Positions 44,601 through 55,625 of a DNA stretch of 64,000 nucleotides are shown here, piece after piece (within the stretch, counting starts at the first letter, position 1; each line of letters starts with the position of its first letter). A model generated the notes under the pieces. It saw only the letters and a list, made by a program, of their open reading frames with translations. It ran no database searches and had not been told where the DNA came from. This stretch comes from Castor canadensis (lineage: Eukaryota; Chordata; Mammalia; Rodentia; Castoridae): assembly GCF_047511655.1 (NCBI RefSeq), contig NC_133400.1:34054001-34118000 (forward strand). The letters run 5' to 3'. A program made the translations under genes and the position numbers.

Positions 44601-46129
44601 AAGACATCAACCCTGGCTGTTGTCCCAACAAACTGAAATAAGCATATGTGTAATCACTACATGGATCAAGAAATGAAAGATTATCATCACTGTACTCTGA
44701 TCTCAAATGACAACCATTGAGGCATGTCTAGTAACTCTAAGGACTTCTTCGAGCCACTCCTTAGAACATTCAATTCCCCAGGTAAGACAAATAGTCAACC
44801 TTTAACTCACCACAGACAACCCAAGTTTTTCTCCATGGTCCCTGGAATAATGATTAGGGACACAGCCAAGAGTCTGTAGGCAGGTTAGTGGCACCAGGTG
44901 GGCATACAGGCTCATTTATTCATAAGCACAAGTGTAATTTCCTCTGTTAATGCCCAGGAACACCTGGGGAAGTGACCCTTACGGTCGGCTGAGGCCCTCT
45001 ACTAGAAGGAAGGAAGAGGGAAGAGAACATGAGTAATGCTCAAGCAGGTGACCTCATCCATGCCCTGCTCAGGGAGACCCAGGCAATTCCAGTTATAGGA
45101 ACATTCTTGGTTATAATGAGTATTTCTGAAAGAAGAAAATACCTATTTTAGTCTCTGTTCCATTTCTTTGTTGACCAACATTAGAATTCTAGGTACCTTG
45201 TGACCTTTTTTCTCCTCTAGGATTTAGATCACTCCTGGAGAGGGGAGGTAAGAGCCAGGATTTGAGCTGTGGAATAGTCAGCCTAGGGATCCTCAGCTCT
45301 TGAAGACCAGATGGAAGCTTCCAGAAAGAACCTGAGTGGGAATCTCTCTTGCTTCCTGCTTGTGGCTTCATGATGGCCCTTGCATTTAAGGGGTGAAACT
45401 TTTCAGGTAGAACTGCAAGCACCTGAGAGAGACATGTGAGAACTAAGAGGGAGAGGAGCTGGTAAGAGAAGGAGGGAAGCCCATTACTAAAGGGGAGTTA
45501 GAATGCCACCAAAATGGTCCAGGTCTGGGCTTGGCTTTCCTGCCTGGAGAGGGTAACTCACCTCTCTGAACCTTACCACATCCTATCCCAAGAGGGAAAA
45601 TAGTTTTTATTTAAGCTCATTATCAGAGTTTGTGTTCTGCTCATGTGGGAGGGTGGGAATGAAGACTCTTTGTCTCCCTGTAGCACCAGTCCTCACCTAG
45701 GAATTGTTTTGTCCACGCTAACCCTCCCACAAGAGACATCCCATACCATCTGAAATATTTTGGGTTGTCACTACTGGAGGAAAGAAGAGAATACGATAGG
45801 CATTTATTGAGTAGAGGCAGGATTGGTGCTTAAATGTCCTACAATACACAGCACAGACCCCCTCCCCAAATAAATAAGTATCCAGCCCAAATACCATAGT
45901 GCTACATTACAGTCTATATAGTGTGTGAGTTAGACAGGGCCGCCTGTCAATGGATACTTAAGACAGGTGGTGAACAATGGCACTCTGCTCTTGCTGGGGT
46001 CCTCTCTGGAGTTGGGACCCACAGAACTTGTTGACTGTGGGCAAGAGAAACACGGTCCTGGTCTCTAAAAGAAGCATCATCACCAACCAGCAGCAGGCAG
46101 TGTCACTGTTAACAGCCTTCTGAAGAAAT
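44601..46129. other. Unannotated non-coding sequence
   Basis: About 1.5 kb with no gene and no confident repeat. Confidence 0.4.
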
Positions 46130-46720
46130 TCATTAATCACCGGGGATTTTATTACCTCAGCTTCCCCACTCAAGTTCTCCCCATCTCTAGATGCTAGCCG
46201 CCTTCCCCCCAGCCCCACTGCCTAGTGTCATGGCTTCTGCTTTGAGTTCTGAATATACCTCATCAGCCATGTGGGGGCCAGTCCATGGCAAATCACTGGG
46301 AGATCAAGCCCTGACACCTCACATGTCTTGTCCCCAGCCGCCCCCCATTGCTGGCTGTACACAGAGCAGGTCTGGCTTTGGGTGATATCATTCCATGTCC
46401 TCAACCAGAGACATTGAGATAATAACTTTCCAAATATTGTCTTACAAGATGCTTATCGCTGTAAAACAATATTTTGTCACCAAGCAGTGAGCAAGAGGCA
46501 GTGTCATCTTGCAGAAACACGCAGGTTGGCAAGGGGAGGTCAGCCGTGCACAGGGCTGGAGGTTTGAAAGAAGAAGTAGGTGAGCTGAGACTAAAGGGCC
46601 TTTGAAGGTAGAATGAAGGGTTTACAGTTTTCAGCTGTAAATAATGAATGCCAAATTAAATTTGCTCTTAACCTGGGGATTAGTGGGGAATATGGCGAAG
46701 AAAGGTTTCAGCCAAGCTCT
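46130..46720. promoter_or_regulatory. Candidate conserved non-coding island with a SOX-like inverted pair
   Basis: Repeat-free. It contains a perfect inverted repeat AAATATTGT (46432-46440) and ACAATATTT (46466-46474), with a 25-base spacer. Each arm carries an ATTGT/ACAAT core of SOX type. 'gtaaataatgaatgccaaat' follows near 46637. The enhancer role is inference. Confidence 0.4.
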
Positions 46721-47309
46721 CCGACCAAAGGAAGACAGGAGCAGCCCGTGCAGAGCAAGGCTGACTGTGATAGGCCAAAGTGAGCAGACAGGCAACCCTG
46801 TTCCATTGTAAGCTGATCAGTGGTTCAATAACAGTTCTTCAGCAAAAGTAAGAAAGCTAGCAAGGCCCAGCCATATCACACACACGTGCTGGCTGGAAGA
46901 TGTGTTGTCCTTCAGCTTCTGGTTTCCTGTTGGTAACAGGGGTGTGACTTCCGTCAGCCCACCATTCTGAACCTTGGGACAGGGAGAAAAGGCAGGGAAG
47001 GGAAATAATTTGATAGAGGAGTAAAAGGGCCAGGTCAAGACTTCCTTCTGTCATGGTGTGGTCATAGAGCTGCACCCAGTTTGAAATGGCCAACTCCATC
47101 CCCAACACCCACCTGAGCCATCAGAAATCCTTTAGAAAGCTGCAGTCCTCTGTGAGACCCTTTCTAGGGGATCCCCAGCAGGGCAAGTACAGATAGAAAT
47201 ATAAAAGGGGAATGCTGTGTGTTTTATTTTATTTGGGGGATTAAGAATGGTAATATGGGGTCTCTAGTGTGAGCATCGGTCAGGCTGTGGAGAAGAACAA
47301 GGCATTGTA
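46721..47309. other. Unannotated non-coding sequence
   Basis: No gene or clear repeat recognised. Confidence 0.4.
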
Positions 47310-47475
47310 CCCTGGCTGACTCCACCCAGGAGCTACCACTTACTACTAGCTGTGTGATCTTGGGCAAGTCCCTCAACTTCTCTGTGTTTCTGCTCTCTTA
47401 TCTATGAAATGGGCATAAACAGGGTTGTTGTAGAGATCAAATTATACCTTAAGTGCTTGACATGAGCTAAAACCA
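47310..47475 (+). mobile_element. MIR SINE
   Basis: 'gagctaccacttactactag', 'ctgtgtgatcttgggcaagt' and 'agggttgttgtagagatcaa' are an unusually well-preserved MIR core. Confidence 0.92.
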
Positions 47476-47569
47476 CCATCACTGTTGGTTTTCTTATTCT
47501 ACAGAGACATGTGTAACTAACTGGGACTGTATATGCAGTTCCCAGTGTTTGTCGGACTTATCACCACCA

Positions 47570-48680
47570 CATAAGCCATGTCTGGACAAAAGGCAAAGTC
47601 CTCTGTGTTCAGGAACTTACATTTTAATGCAGAAGACAAATTCTGAGCAATGCTTTAACAATCTAATCTCAGGTAGTGATTATGCCTATGAAATGCTCAT
47701 TGCTATGGGAAATGAGAAGAGAGGCAGCAGGTTGTCAGAGCTGTGACTGCTTAGATGGGGTGGCTGGGAGAGGCCACTGGCTGGAGCAGTGTTGAAAGAA
47801 GAGAATGAGGGAACCTGAAGACAGCTGAGGGCAACTGTCCCAGGCAACAGCACAAAGGCCCCAGGCAGAGCAGACTTCAGTAAGGAGCAGTGTGCCTGGA
47901 AAGGAGAGGGGGAGAAGGGGCACTGAGCTTCGATGGGGGGCAGGGGTCAGAGCCTGAGGGATCTGTGAGCCATAATAGGAGTGTTCCAGTTTGATTCCGG
48001 AAGGATGGTTTCCTCGGACTGCTCTATCAAAGTGCCACAAACCCAGTGGCTTAAAACCACCACAATGTATTCGCTCACAACCCTGAAAACTAGAGTGAAG
48101 GTGTCAGAGGCCATGTGCCCAGGAAGCTCCAGCCTCTTCCCTGTGGGTCTGTCAAACCTTGGCTTGCACCTGCCTCACTTCAATCTCTGCCTTTGTCACT
48201 TAATGGTGTCCCCATGTGTATTTGTGCCTTCTAAGGACAGCAGTCATATTGGATTAAGGGTCCACCCTACTCCAATATGACTTCATTGTAACTGATTACA
48301 CCTGCAATGAGACTATTTCCAAATAAGATCCTATTCCAACAGACTGGGGTTAGGGTTTCCACAGATCCTCTGAAGGGACACCACCTGTTGTGTGGGTGGC
48401 ACAGGAAGCTAAGGAAGGTTTTGAGCAGGGTTGTGACCTAATACGATTTAGGTTGTAAAAATATCAGTCTACCTGCTGTGGGCAGACAACTCCAGAAGAC
48501 TGAGATGGAAGCCAGAAGACCATTAAGGAGGCTGCCATAGTGGCCAGGTATACCAAGTTCACAGCTTGGACCAAGAGGGAGGATCAGCAAGGCACTGAGA
48601 GGTAGCCAAATTCTGGATGCTTTCTGAAGGAAGAGCTGATAGAATTCGCTAATAGATTAAATATAACCTGTAAAGGCAAG
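47570..48680 (-). mobile_element. L2 LINE split by an MLT1-type LTR
   Basis: The left part (47570-47985) has 'aggaacttacattttaatgc', 'caggcaacagcacaaaggcc' and 'ctgagggatctgtgagccat'. The right part (48390-48680) has 'ggaaggttttgagcagggtt' and 'gaggctgccatagtggccag'. They form one reverse-complement L2, with the LTR at about 47990-48375 between them. Confidence 0.75.
47990..48375 (-). mobile_element. MLT1-type LTR nested in L2
   Basis: 'tgctctatcaaagtgccaca', 'cagtggcttaaaaccaccac', 'attggattaagggtccaccc', 'atttccaaataagatcctat' and 'ggggttagggtttccacaga' are in reverse-complement MLT1 order over about 385 bases. Confidence 0.85.
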
Positions 48681-49639
48681 AAATAACTCATTTTTTTGGA
48701 CCTAAGAATCTGTGGTCATTTACTGAGATGGTGGCCAAAGGGACAAGGTCAGGTTCATGGTGCCTTTCAAATATCCAAGTAGAGATGCTCTACAGTTGGA
48801 CCCTCAAATTCAACCCATTGCTCCCAGTCTTGAGCCCACTCCCCCTCCAGTGTACACATCTCCATATTGGTCCCACCACCACCAAGAAACCCAAGTACGA
48901 ATTCTGGGAACAACCCCAACCTCCAAGGTATCACCCAATGGGGAGTCTGCCTATACAGTGGCCTAAATCCAGCCCAGCCAGCCATCTCCACTATCTTTAG
49001 CCCAGTCCCCTTGTCACATTCCTAGTTGACCACAGTGGCCTCCTCACTGTTTTCCCTGTTTCCAGCCTGATCTCTTCCATCCCACACCATCCTGCAGCTT
49101 GGAGAGAGGTATTCAAGACAAAAGGGGATGTTTCAGAGTGCCTTCCTTCAGGTAATCGTGCAGAGTAATGAGGCTTGCTCTAGGCCAACTAGGAAGCACT
49201 TTAGGATCATCCTAGGGTTCGGAGGGAGATCGGCAGTGACCACACCTATAATAGAAAATTCTAAATAGTGAAAGCTAAGGTTCCAGGTTCTTGGTTGGAT
49301 ATGGTTAGCTGTCCATAGATGTTTTGTCCCAATTGGCAAAAGTGATGCTGTGATGATAATCAGAGGATACTAGGCATATACTACCTTGTTAAGGGCTAAC
49401 CACAAAGTATGGTTATCCTGGACATCAGGTCCTAAAATCTCTCCGAGCCTCCGTTGGCTCAAGGAAAAAGAAGGGTAACCTTGCCTAAAAAATGGAGTTA
49501 CCTGAGAAAGAAATGAAGCCATTTGTCCCACAAACCTAGGAGGACATTTGACATAAAGAGGGACTCGCCACCAACCCTAGCCAACGAACCACTGGAAAGC
49601 CGAGGTCACACACAGCTCTGCCAACTGCTCCCTGCATAT
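48681..49639. other. Unannotated non-coding sequence
   Basis: No gene or clear repeat recognised. The plus frame at 48728-49000 (90 codons) has no known family. Confidence 0.4.
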
Positions 49640-50065
49640 TCTTTGATTAGAAAAAAGAGCAATTTTGAGACATTACAGTCATTTCAAGTCCTCCTTCATT
49701 ATTAATTTTATACAGAGTTATTTTGTGGCTCTGTTTTTTTTGTAATTAGATGCTGTAAAAAATTTTTAGTGATTTTCTCTTCTTTGTAATTAGAAATAGT
49801 GATTAGAGTATCTTTTATATTACATGGCATTTTTCCTTTAAACAATTGTATACATTTTGTATTCTTTGCTTTTCTCCACACAGACTTTAATGAGAATGGA
49901 TTCATTGTGTACCATAATTTGCTATTATTATAGTGTGTCATGAAAATGAGTTATTTCCGTCACAGAAATATAATGCCCAATGTAATGTATTTTTTTTTTC
50001 TGATGGGTTTTTATTTTTTCCCTTTAGGGACAGGAGAAATGTGTTTGCCAAGTTTGGAACCCACT
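49640..50065. promoter_or_regulatory. AT-rich candidate regulatory island with repeated TAATTA site
   Basis: Strongly AT-rich and repeat-free. TTTGTAATTAGA occurs at 49739-49750 and 49783-49794, 44 bases apart, each followed by an AGTGATT sequence. TAATTA is a classic homeodomain core. Regulatory function is inference; a decayed repeat is the alternative. Confidence 0.4.
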
Positions 50066-50281
50066 TGAACCTGAACGACTGGGGAAATGCAAAGCAAACT
50101 CAGGTTTTCTGCAGCTGAAATTGCCCGCCTGCTTCTTTGGGCTACACAGGGTAGAGATGGCTTTCCACGTCTCATTAAACACACACACATGATTCTAAAC
50201 AGTAGGTTCTCAGCAAACAGCATCTGTTCAAGCCAGGCATGGGTAAGCCCAAAGCAAGTTGCTTCTTCAGCTGTGGAGAGG

Positions 50282-50373
50282 GGCTGGAGATGTGGTTCAG
50301 TGGTACAGTGCTTGCTTAGCATGCACAAGAATCTGGGGCTCATCTCCAGCACCATTAAAAAAAAAAAAAGTGA
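50282..50373 (+). mobile_element. ID-like SINE
   Basis: 'ctggagatgtggttcagtgg', 'cagtgcttgcttagcatgca' and an A tail. The B box is degraded ('ggggctcatctcc'). No convincing target duplication was found. Confidence 0.9.
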
Positions 50374-51209
50374 AGAGGCTGTGTCAGGGCTGAAGTTTAA
50401 TAGGGAATCAAAAGTGACCCTGGAGACATACCCATGTTTCCCTCTGCTGCTGTTGGCAAATTCTGCCCATGCAGAAGGCACCCCACACTCAGTTTTATGT
50501 GGCATAGCCTTGCCTACCTATAGAACGTGTTAGTGAGAATGCTGGGGTGCATGGCCTTTTTGCTTCAATTGCATGTGGCTGCCAAGGAAGGGAAGAGAAA
50601 GATTATCTCCACAACACACGGTGACATGAATGCCCAGGGGCTGGGCACTCCACAAAACAGGCCCCCTCCACACTCCCACTGAATTGCAGCATACTTCAAG
50701 AATGGTCACTCCCAGAGGAAAAGATGGACATTGGAACACATATCCAAATGCAAGGAAGGTGGAGCACAGGCTCCCATATTTACACTGGGAGGAGAGACTA
50801 TCCCCTGGAGCTAACCCTCTTCCCACAGCTGCATAGGGAACCCTCTTTTCTCAGAAGGCAGAAGCCAGGGACCCGGATGCTCACTGATAATGGCCCTCCT
50901 CCTGTCCTGCAGTTTCTGAATTGCAAAGCCTCAGTTTTATCCCATCTCCTTCAATTCTCCCAGTGTCCCTGGGAGGCTTCCTTCTGGGACAATTCTTCCC
51001 ACTTCACGGAGAGAATAATGAAATGTTTAATCACCAGTCATAGCTCAACTTCTGGTTTCGACACCTGCCTACTGCGGGAAGTTGGCTGAGGAAGGTGGGA
51101 AGAAGGAAAGCATGCAGCTGGTGGGGTGGGCCCTCAATGTAGCCTCCTTCACAGATCATCCGTGGACCAGCCCTGATCTGGTGCCTCCTGGCTAGGAGAC
51201 CAGGATCCA
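50374..51209. other. Unannotated non-coding sequence
   Basis: No gene recognised. The 164-codon minus frame at 50011-50505 reads through the ID SINE and is not a gene. Confidence 0.4.
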
Positions 51210-51375
51210 GCAGCAAGTCATCAGAGTTCAAATTCCAGCTCCGTCACTTGCCAGTCCCAACCTTGGGAAATTACCTGACTCCATGGTGCCTCAGTTTCCC
51301 CATCAGGAAATGGAGGATAATAATAGCACCAACTTCGTGGGATTATGATAAGAATTTAGCAAGTTGCTCAGTGAG
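51210..51375 (+). mobile_element. MIR SINE
   Basis: 'agttcaaattccagctccgt', 'tgcctcagtttccccatcag' and 'ggaggataataatagcacca' match MIR closely. Confidence 0.9.
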
Positions 51376-51524
51376 CCTGTGGATCCAGGAAGACAGCCCC
51401 TGCATGCAGTCACCATATCATGGAGTCACAAGGGTGCCAGCTCCCAATGGAGGAGCCACAACCCCCAGAAGCTTGGTTGGTAGAGCCTCGCACCTGGGAC
51501 CTTTCCTAACTCCATCTACCCAGA

Positions 51525-51900
51525 AGAGCATTGTTGTTTGGATGTCAAATGTCCCCCAGAGGCTGTGTGCTGAAGGCTTGGTCTCCAGGGTGGTGCTATT
51601 GGGAGGTGGTGGGACCTTTAGGAAGTGGGGATTAGTGGATGGCCTCAGGTCCCTCGGGCATGCCCTTGAAAGTGATAGTGAGACCCCAATTCCTTCCTTG
51701 TTCTCCCTTTCACTTCCTGCTGTGAGGTAAGTGGTTTTGCTCCACCAGACAGTCCCACTACTGACTACTTCACTCAAATCAATGAAGCCACCTGATCATA
51801 GATTAAAACCTCTGAAACTGTGAGCCAACAGAAACCTTTTTTCTTTATAAGTCAACTGGCTCTGTTATTTGTTACAGTAACAGAGAGTTGGGTAACATAA
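51525..51900 (+). mobile_element. Complete MaLR LTR
   Basis: 'gtttggatgtcaaatgtccc', 'tgctattgggaggtggtggg', 'ttcactt... cctgctgtgaggtaag', 'cctctgaaactgtgagccaa' and 'tttataagtcaactggctct' give the full order of a MaLR solo LTR, about 370 bases. Confidence 0.85.
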
Positions 51901-52379
51901 GTGCCTTTTCCTAGCAAGGCTCTCCTTGGCTCAGCCATGGCTGCTTCTAGAGCCAACACATTCATGGTGCTCAGCTAAGTGCTACACTTTCCAGTCCCTC
52001 ACAATCTCCTCTTGCCCCTGCTCAACCTGCGTTCTAGGAAGGAAAAAGCCATGCTCTTCTACTGAATCTGGAGGGAGAGGGTGCATGCATTGCTGTGTGC
52101 AAAAGTGCAGTCTCCATGGGTGTCTCCCCAGGATGTCCCCTCTGATAGCCCAGAGCTTGGACCTGAGCTCCCTTACACTGGACTTCCTGCTCTGGCCCAG
52201 CCCCCAGAGTACCCTTCCCTGTGGAGCACGGCCCCACCCACAGACAACACTTCCCTTGCTAGTGTGGATTTTTGACTCTTTCCCTACCTGAGGACTCATA
52301 TTTAAGCAGTCCAAAGCACCATTAGCAGCTAATGCAGAGCTGTTGAGTGGAGGAAGCGCGCTTCCCAGAGCAGGGTGCC
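51901..52379. other. Unannotated non-coding sequence
   Basis: No gene or clear repeat recognised. Frames of 110-121 codons on both strands overlap each other. Confidence 0.4.
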
Positions 52380-53110
52380 ATCCGCCCCTCCCCCAAATTC
52401 AGATGCAATTCAAGTCGGAGGAATTGTGGCTGGATTACATCTGCAGGCAGGGAATTATTAGTAAGACTTTTTGGCGGCGAGACAGTGATGTTTCGACAAT
52501 CTATACATATTGATTTAGGTCGATAAAAAACAATTTGATTAGCCTCCCTATCCATGGGCTGTCATTTCAATCACTGACAGGGCCCAGCAGAGTGGAAGGG
52601 AGGCAGCACACGCAAGTGGCAAGAATTCTCAAAATAAGAAACTCTGTCCTGATTAGAGGCCTGACTTCAGTGAATTGGACAAGACAGCTCAGCTGTCACG
52701 TTATTAAGTCCCTGGGAAAATACTCGGCCGGTCCCCGGGGCCAGCCCACATATTCTGATGTGGATCGATAAGCAATCTCCGGTGTATATGGAATTCAGCC
52801 TCGAATCATTTGTCTCAGGCTTTTTCTCCAAAGGGAGCGCTGTGGTCCGGACCCAGCCTGCCGCCCCAGTACCCCCACCCCACCCCCACTCCCCTTTTAA
52901 CTAATGACCTGCCGCGGAGGAGGACGGACGGCAGAAGCCTCTTCCATCATCCAGAGGGACTCTCTCAGGTGGGCTAATGATGGTAATGGCCTCCTTTCAA
53001 TTTTTTAAAAATGATGCCCGCCCCAACGTCTTGGGGGCAAGTTTGTGTAAGTGATGGGCACGCCTCTCAATGACAGATAGACAGATGTCCTTGTAATGGA
53101 CACCCCTTAG
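52380..53110. promoter_or_regulatory. Strong candidate conserved regulatory island
   Basis: About 730 repeat-free bases with CpGs kept in AT-rich context ('ttggcggcgagacagtgatg', 'atttaggtcgataaaaaaca'). It holds CTGTCA (52559-52564) facing TGACAG (52575-52580), a perfect 7-base-arm palindrome GACAGCT-C-AGCTGTC (52683-52697) with a CAGCTG E-box core, and a further TGACAG near 53071. The texture is that of a developmental enhancer cluster; conservation must be tested. Confidence 0.5.
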
Positions 53111-53285
53111 CCCTGTGGTGGCCGCACCTGAGGGTGATGCTGTAACAGTGCAGGACAATGGTTTCTACCAGGCTTCTGCAGGGAAGACAGAGGACAACTT
53201 CTCCCAGGCATGCTGGAAGCTCTGGGTGTGGCTGGTTCTCAAGAGCTCCAAACTTCCCTTGGGAGCTGGCTTCTTGAGCCTCTGG

Positions 53286-53307
53286 TCACTGATTATCACT
53301 GATTATG
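53286..53307. repeat. Tandem 10-base duplication
   Basis: 'cactgattat' at 53288-53297 is repeated immediately at 53298-53307. Confidence 0.9.
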
Positions 53308-53454
53308 GGGCGTCCAAAGGCCGCAGGAACCCTTAGAGATTACTGGACACCTTCCCCTTTGGTTACAAGTTGACTCCCTATGGTCAGGGATCTACATGGA
53401 ACCACGTGGCAAGTTTGCTATTGGCAGGATCCCTGAGCCTAAGAGAGCAGGGTG

Positions 53455-53650
53455 GTTCAGTGGTTAGGACAAACCACTCTGGGTGCAGCCTCTGGCAGCT
53501 TACCTCATCTCTTCCAACTCTTGTTTCTCCATGTGTAACATGAGAAACAAGTAACCACGCCTCGCTTGCCTGTTTGTGCTGAGCATTCAATGAAATAATG
53601 CAGGGAGAGAGCCTAGCACAGGCTGCTGGATGAATAGTTATTTTCACCAT
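53455..53650 (+). mobile_element. MIR SINE
   Basis: 'gtggttcagtggttaggaca', 'ttgtttctccatgtgtaaca' and 'attcaatgaaataatgcagg' match MIR from its 5' end. Confidence 0.8.
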
Positions 53651-53679
53651 CCATGTGAGGTAAGTGCAGTGAGCAGCAG

Positions 53680-53748
53680 GTCTGGGGATGTAACTCAGTG
53701 GTCGAGTGTTGAGTTTGGTCCCCAGCACTGCAAAAATTTAAAAAAGAA
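53680..53748 (+). mobile_element. ID-like SINE with internal deletion
   Basis: 'gtctggggatgtaactcagt' joins directly to 'gagtttggtccccagcactg'. The middle 'gcttgcctagcatgc' segment of the ID unit is missing, about 20 bases. Confidence 0.85.
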
Positions 53749-54554
53749 ATAGAAGAAATCTTCTATTTGACATGGACAAATGTAGGTTCTTTGCCTCAGT
53801 GAGGGACTGAAGAAACAACCAAGGCTTTGCCCACCTGGCCACGCCCACCTGTCCATGCCCTTTTCTACCAGCCTAGAGCATATTCTGGAACCAGGGCAGA
53901 ACACTGCTGCTAGCATGCAGAGGTGATCAGTGGCAGGTCAGGAGTCAAGGGTGTCTGCCCTAGCTCTAAGAAGATGGGCCAGTTCCTTTCTTAAGGCCAG
54001 ATTTCCCCAGCTGAGGTCACCTCAGCACTCAGATTGTGTCTGTGGAAGGGAAAAGTCTCTGTGGTCTGTGGAGTCCCATAAAACTGAATATCCCTAACAC
54101 CAATACCACAGAGCAAGTCGGCCCCACACTGTGATTCATGCAGAAGGGCCCCAATGGCGAGGGGGGCTGGCCCTGACACCTCATTCCCATGGAGCAGCCG
54201 GCATCTCACCCAGGGGAACTGGGTTTTGAATAAAAACAAAGGGCAGTGTCAGTGAAGGACTGGATTTGGCTGTGAGAAATGAAGACTTAAAATAACAAGA
54301 CTTAAGATCAGATTTTACCTGTTTTATAGAAGCTGCGAAATCAGTCAGTTGGGCTTGGTGAGACCATTCTGCTGCACAAAGTCTTCAGAGACCCAGTTTC
54401 CTTCCAGCTCACTGCTCCACCATCCTTAGGGTTGAGAGGGCTGCTCTGTCCTCACTTTTCAGGATGGCAGCCAGTGGATCCAAAGGTCCAGGAAATAACA
54501 TGGAAGCGACAAGAGAGCGCAACAAAGAGTGCTTGCCAACTCTTTCTTCTTCTC
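53749..54554. other. Unannotated non-coding sequence
   Basis: No gene or clear repeat recognised. Confidence 0.4.
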
Positions 54555-54670
54555 AATGAATTCTTTATTTTAAAATAAAGTGCTGGATGTCCCAGCACTA
54601 GGGAAACTAAGGCAGGAATATCACCAGTTTTAGGCCAGTCTGGGCTACAGTGAGACACTGTCTCAAAAAA
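54555..54670 (+). mobile_element. B1 SINE monomer
   Basis: 'gctggatgtcccagcactag', 'ggaaactaaggcaggaatat' and 'tctgggctacagtgagacac' then 'tgtctcaaaaaac' form a diverged B1 without an ID part. Confidence 0.8.
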
Positions 54671-54804
54671 CAACTGCTTTAGACGTCAAGAAAAATTGTG
54701 ATGAAGAGTTGTCATAGCACCCACAATGTAGTTTCCTTTATTATTAACATCTCAGGCTACACTTGCCAAAATTACTGAGCCAATATTGATAAATTGTTAT
54801 TAAC

Positions 54805-55625
54805 TAAAGCTCATTCTTTTTTTAAAAAAAATTTAGTAGGATATATCGTTGTACAGAGGGGATTCATAGTGACAATTCTGGTTAGGCTTATATAGTACAT
54901 TAGTTACATCAGCCCCATTGTCTCTCCCCCTTAACCCTTCCCTGCATCGCTTAAAGCAATTTTAAGAGGCTTCTTTGTGCTATTTCATACAGGTATATGA
55001 AGTCCATCAACCATACACCCTCACCTTAATCTCCTTTGTTCACGTTCCCCCCTCCCACTAGTACTCCCTGCACCCACCCTTCATGCTGTACCTATTTTAC
55101 AGCCCTGTATTTCGTTCTTAAAATTTAAGGTGCTGTTCAAAGGGGTTTCTCAACATATCTCCACTGTGGGTACACTTTACTTTGGTCTATTCAACCCCTT
55201 CCATTACTCTCCCTTACTCCTTTACCTCCCATCCCCCATTATTCAATAATAAAGTCCATACTTTTTAGACTTTCCTTAGCTTTTACCTACTGTCCCTTTC
55301 TCTGTTCCAGGGTATCATCAGATACTACTTTACACTTGGCTGTCATGCCTCCTTAGGATGCTTTTGGTTGGGACCGTTTCTCAGACTTTCCTTGTTTTTG
55401 ATGACCTTGACAATTTTGAAGAGTACTGACCAGGTTTTGCAGAATATTCCTCAATTGGAAGTTTTCCAGTGTTTTTCTCATGGTTAGACTTGAGGTTTTG
55501 AGAGGAAGACTACAGAGATAACTCTTTCTCATCCTATAATAAGAACACCTTAGTTGCTCCCAGTTTTTAATGATTATGAATAAAGCTGCTATATACCTTT
55601 TGCATGCTTATCTCTATGTGGTGTA
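54805..55625 (-). mobile_element. L1 LINE 3' end
   Basis: Low-coordinate 3' UTR ('agtaggatatatcgttgtac') is shared in layout with the L1 at 7196. 55310-55500 contains 'tcagactttccttgtttttg' and 'ttttgcagaatattcctcaa', typical of old L1M 3' UTRs. 55555-55600 has 'taatgattatgaataaagct'. The two halves may be separate L1s of different age. Confidence 0.75.

Noticed and set aside
50011-50505. 164- and 148-codon frames on both strands
   Set aside because: Both read through the ID SINE at 50282-50373 and its A tail.
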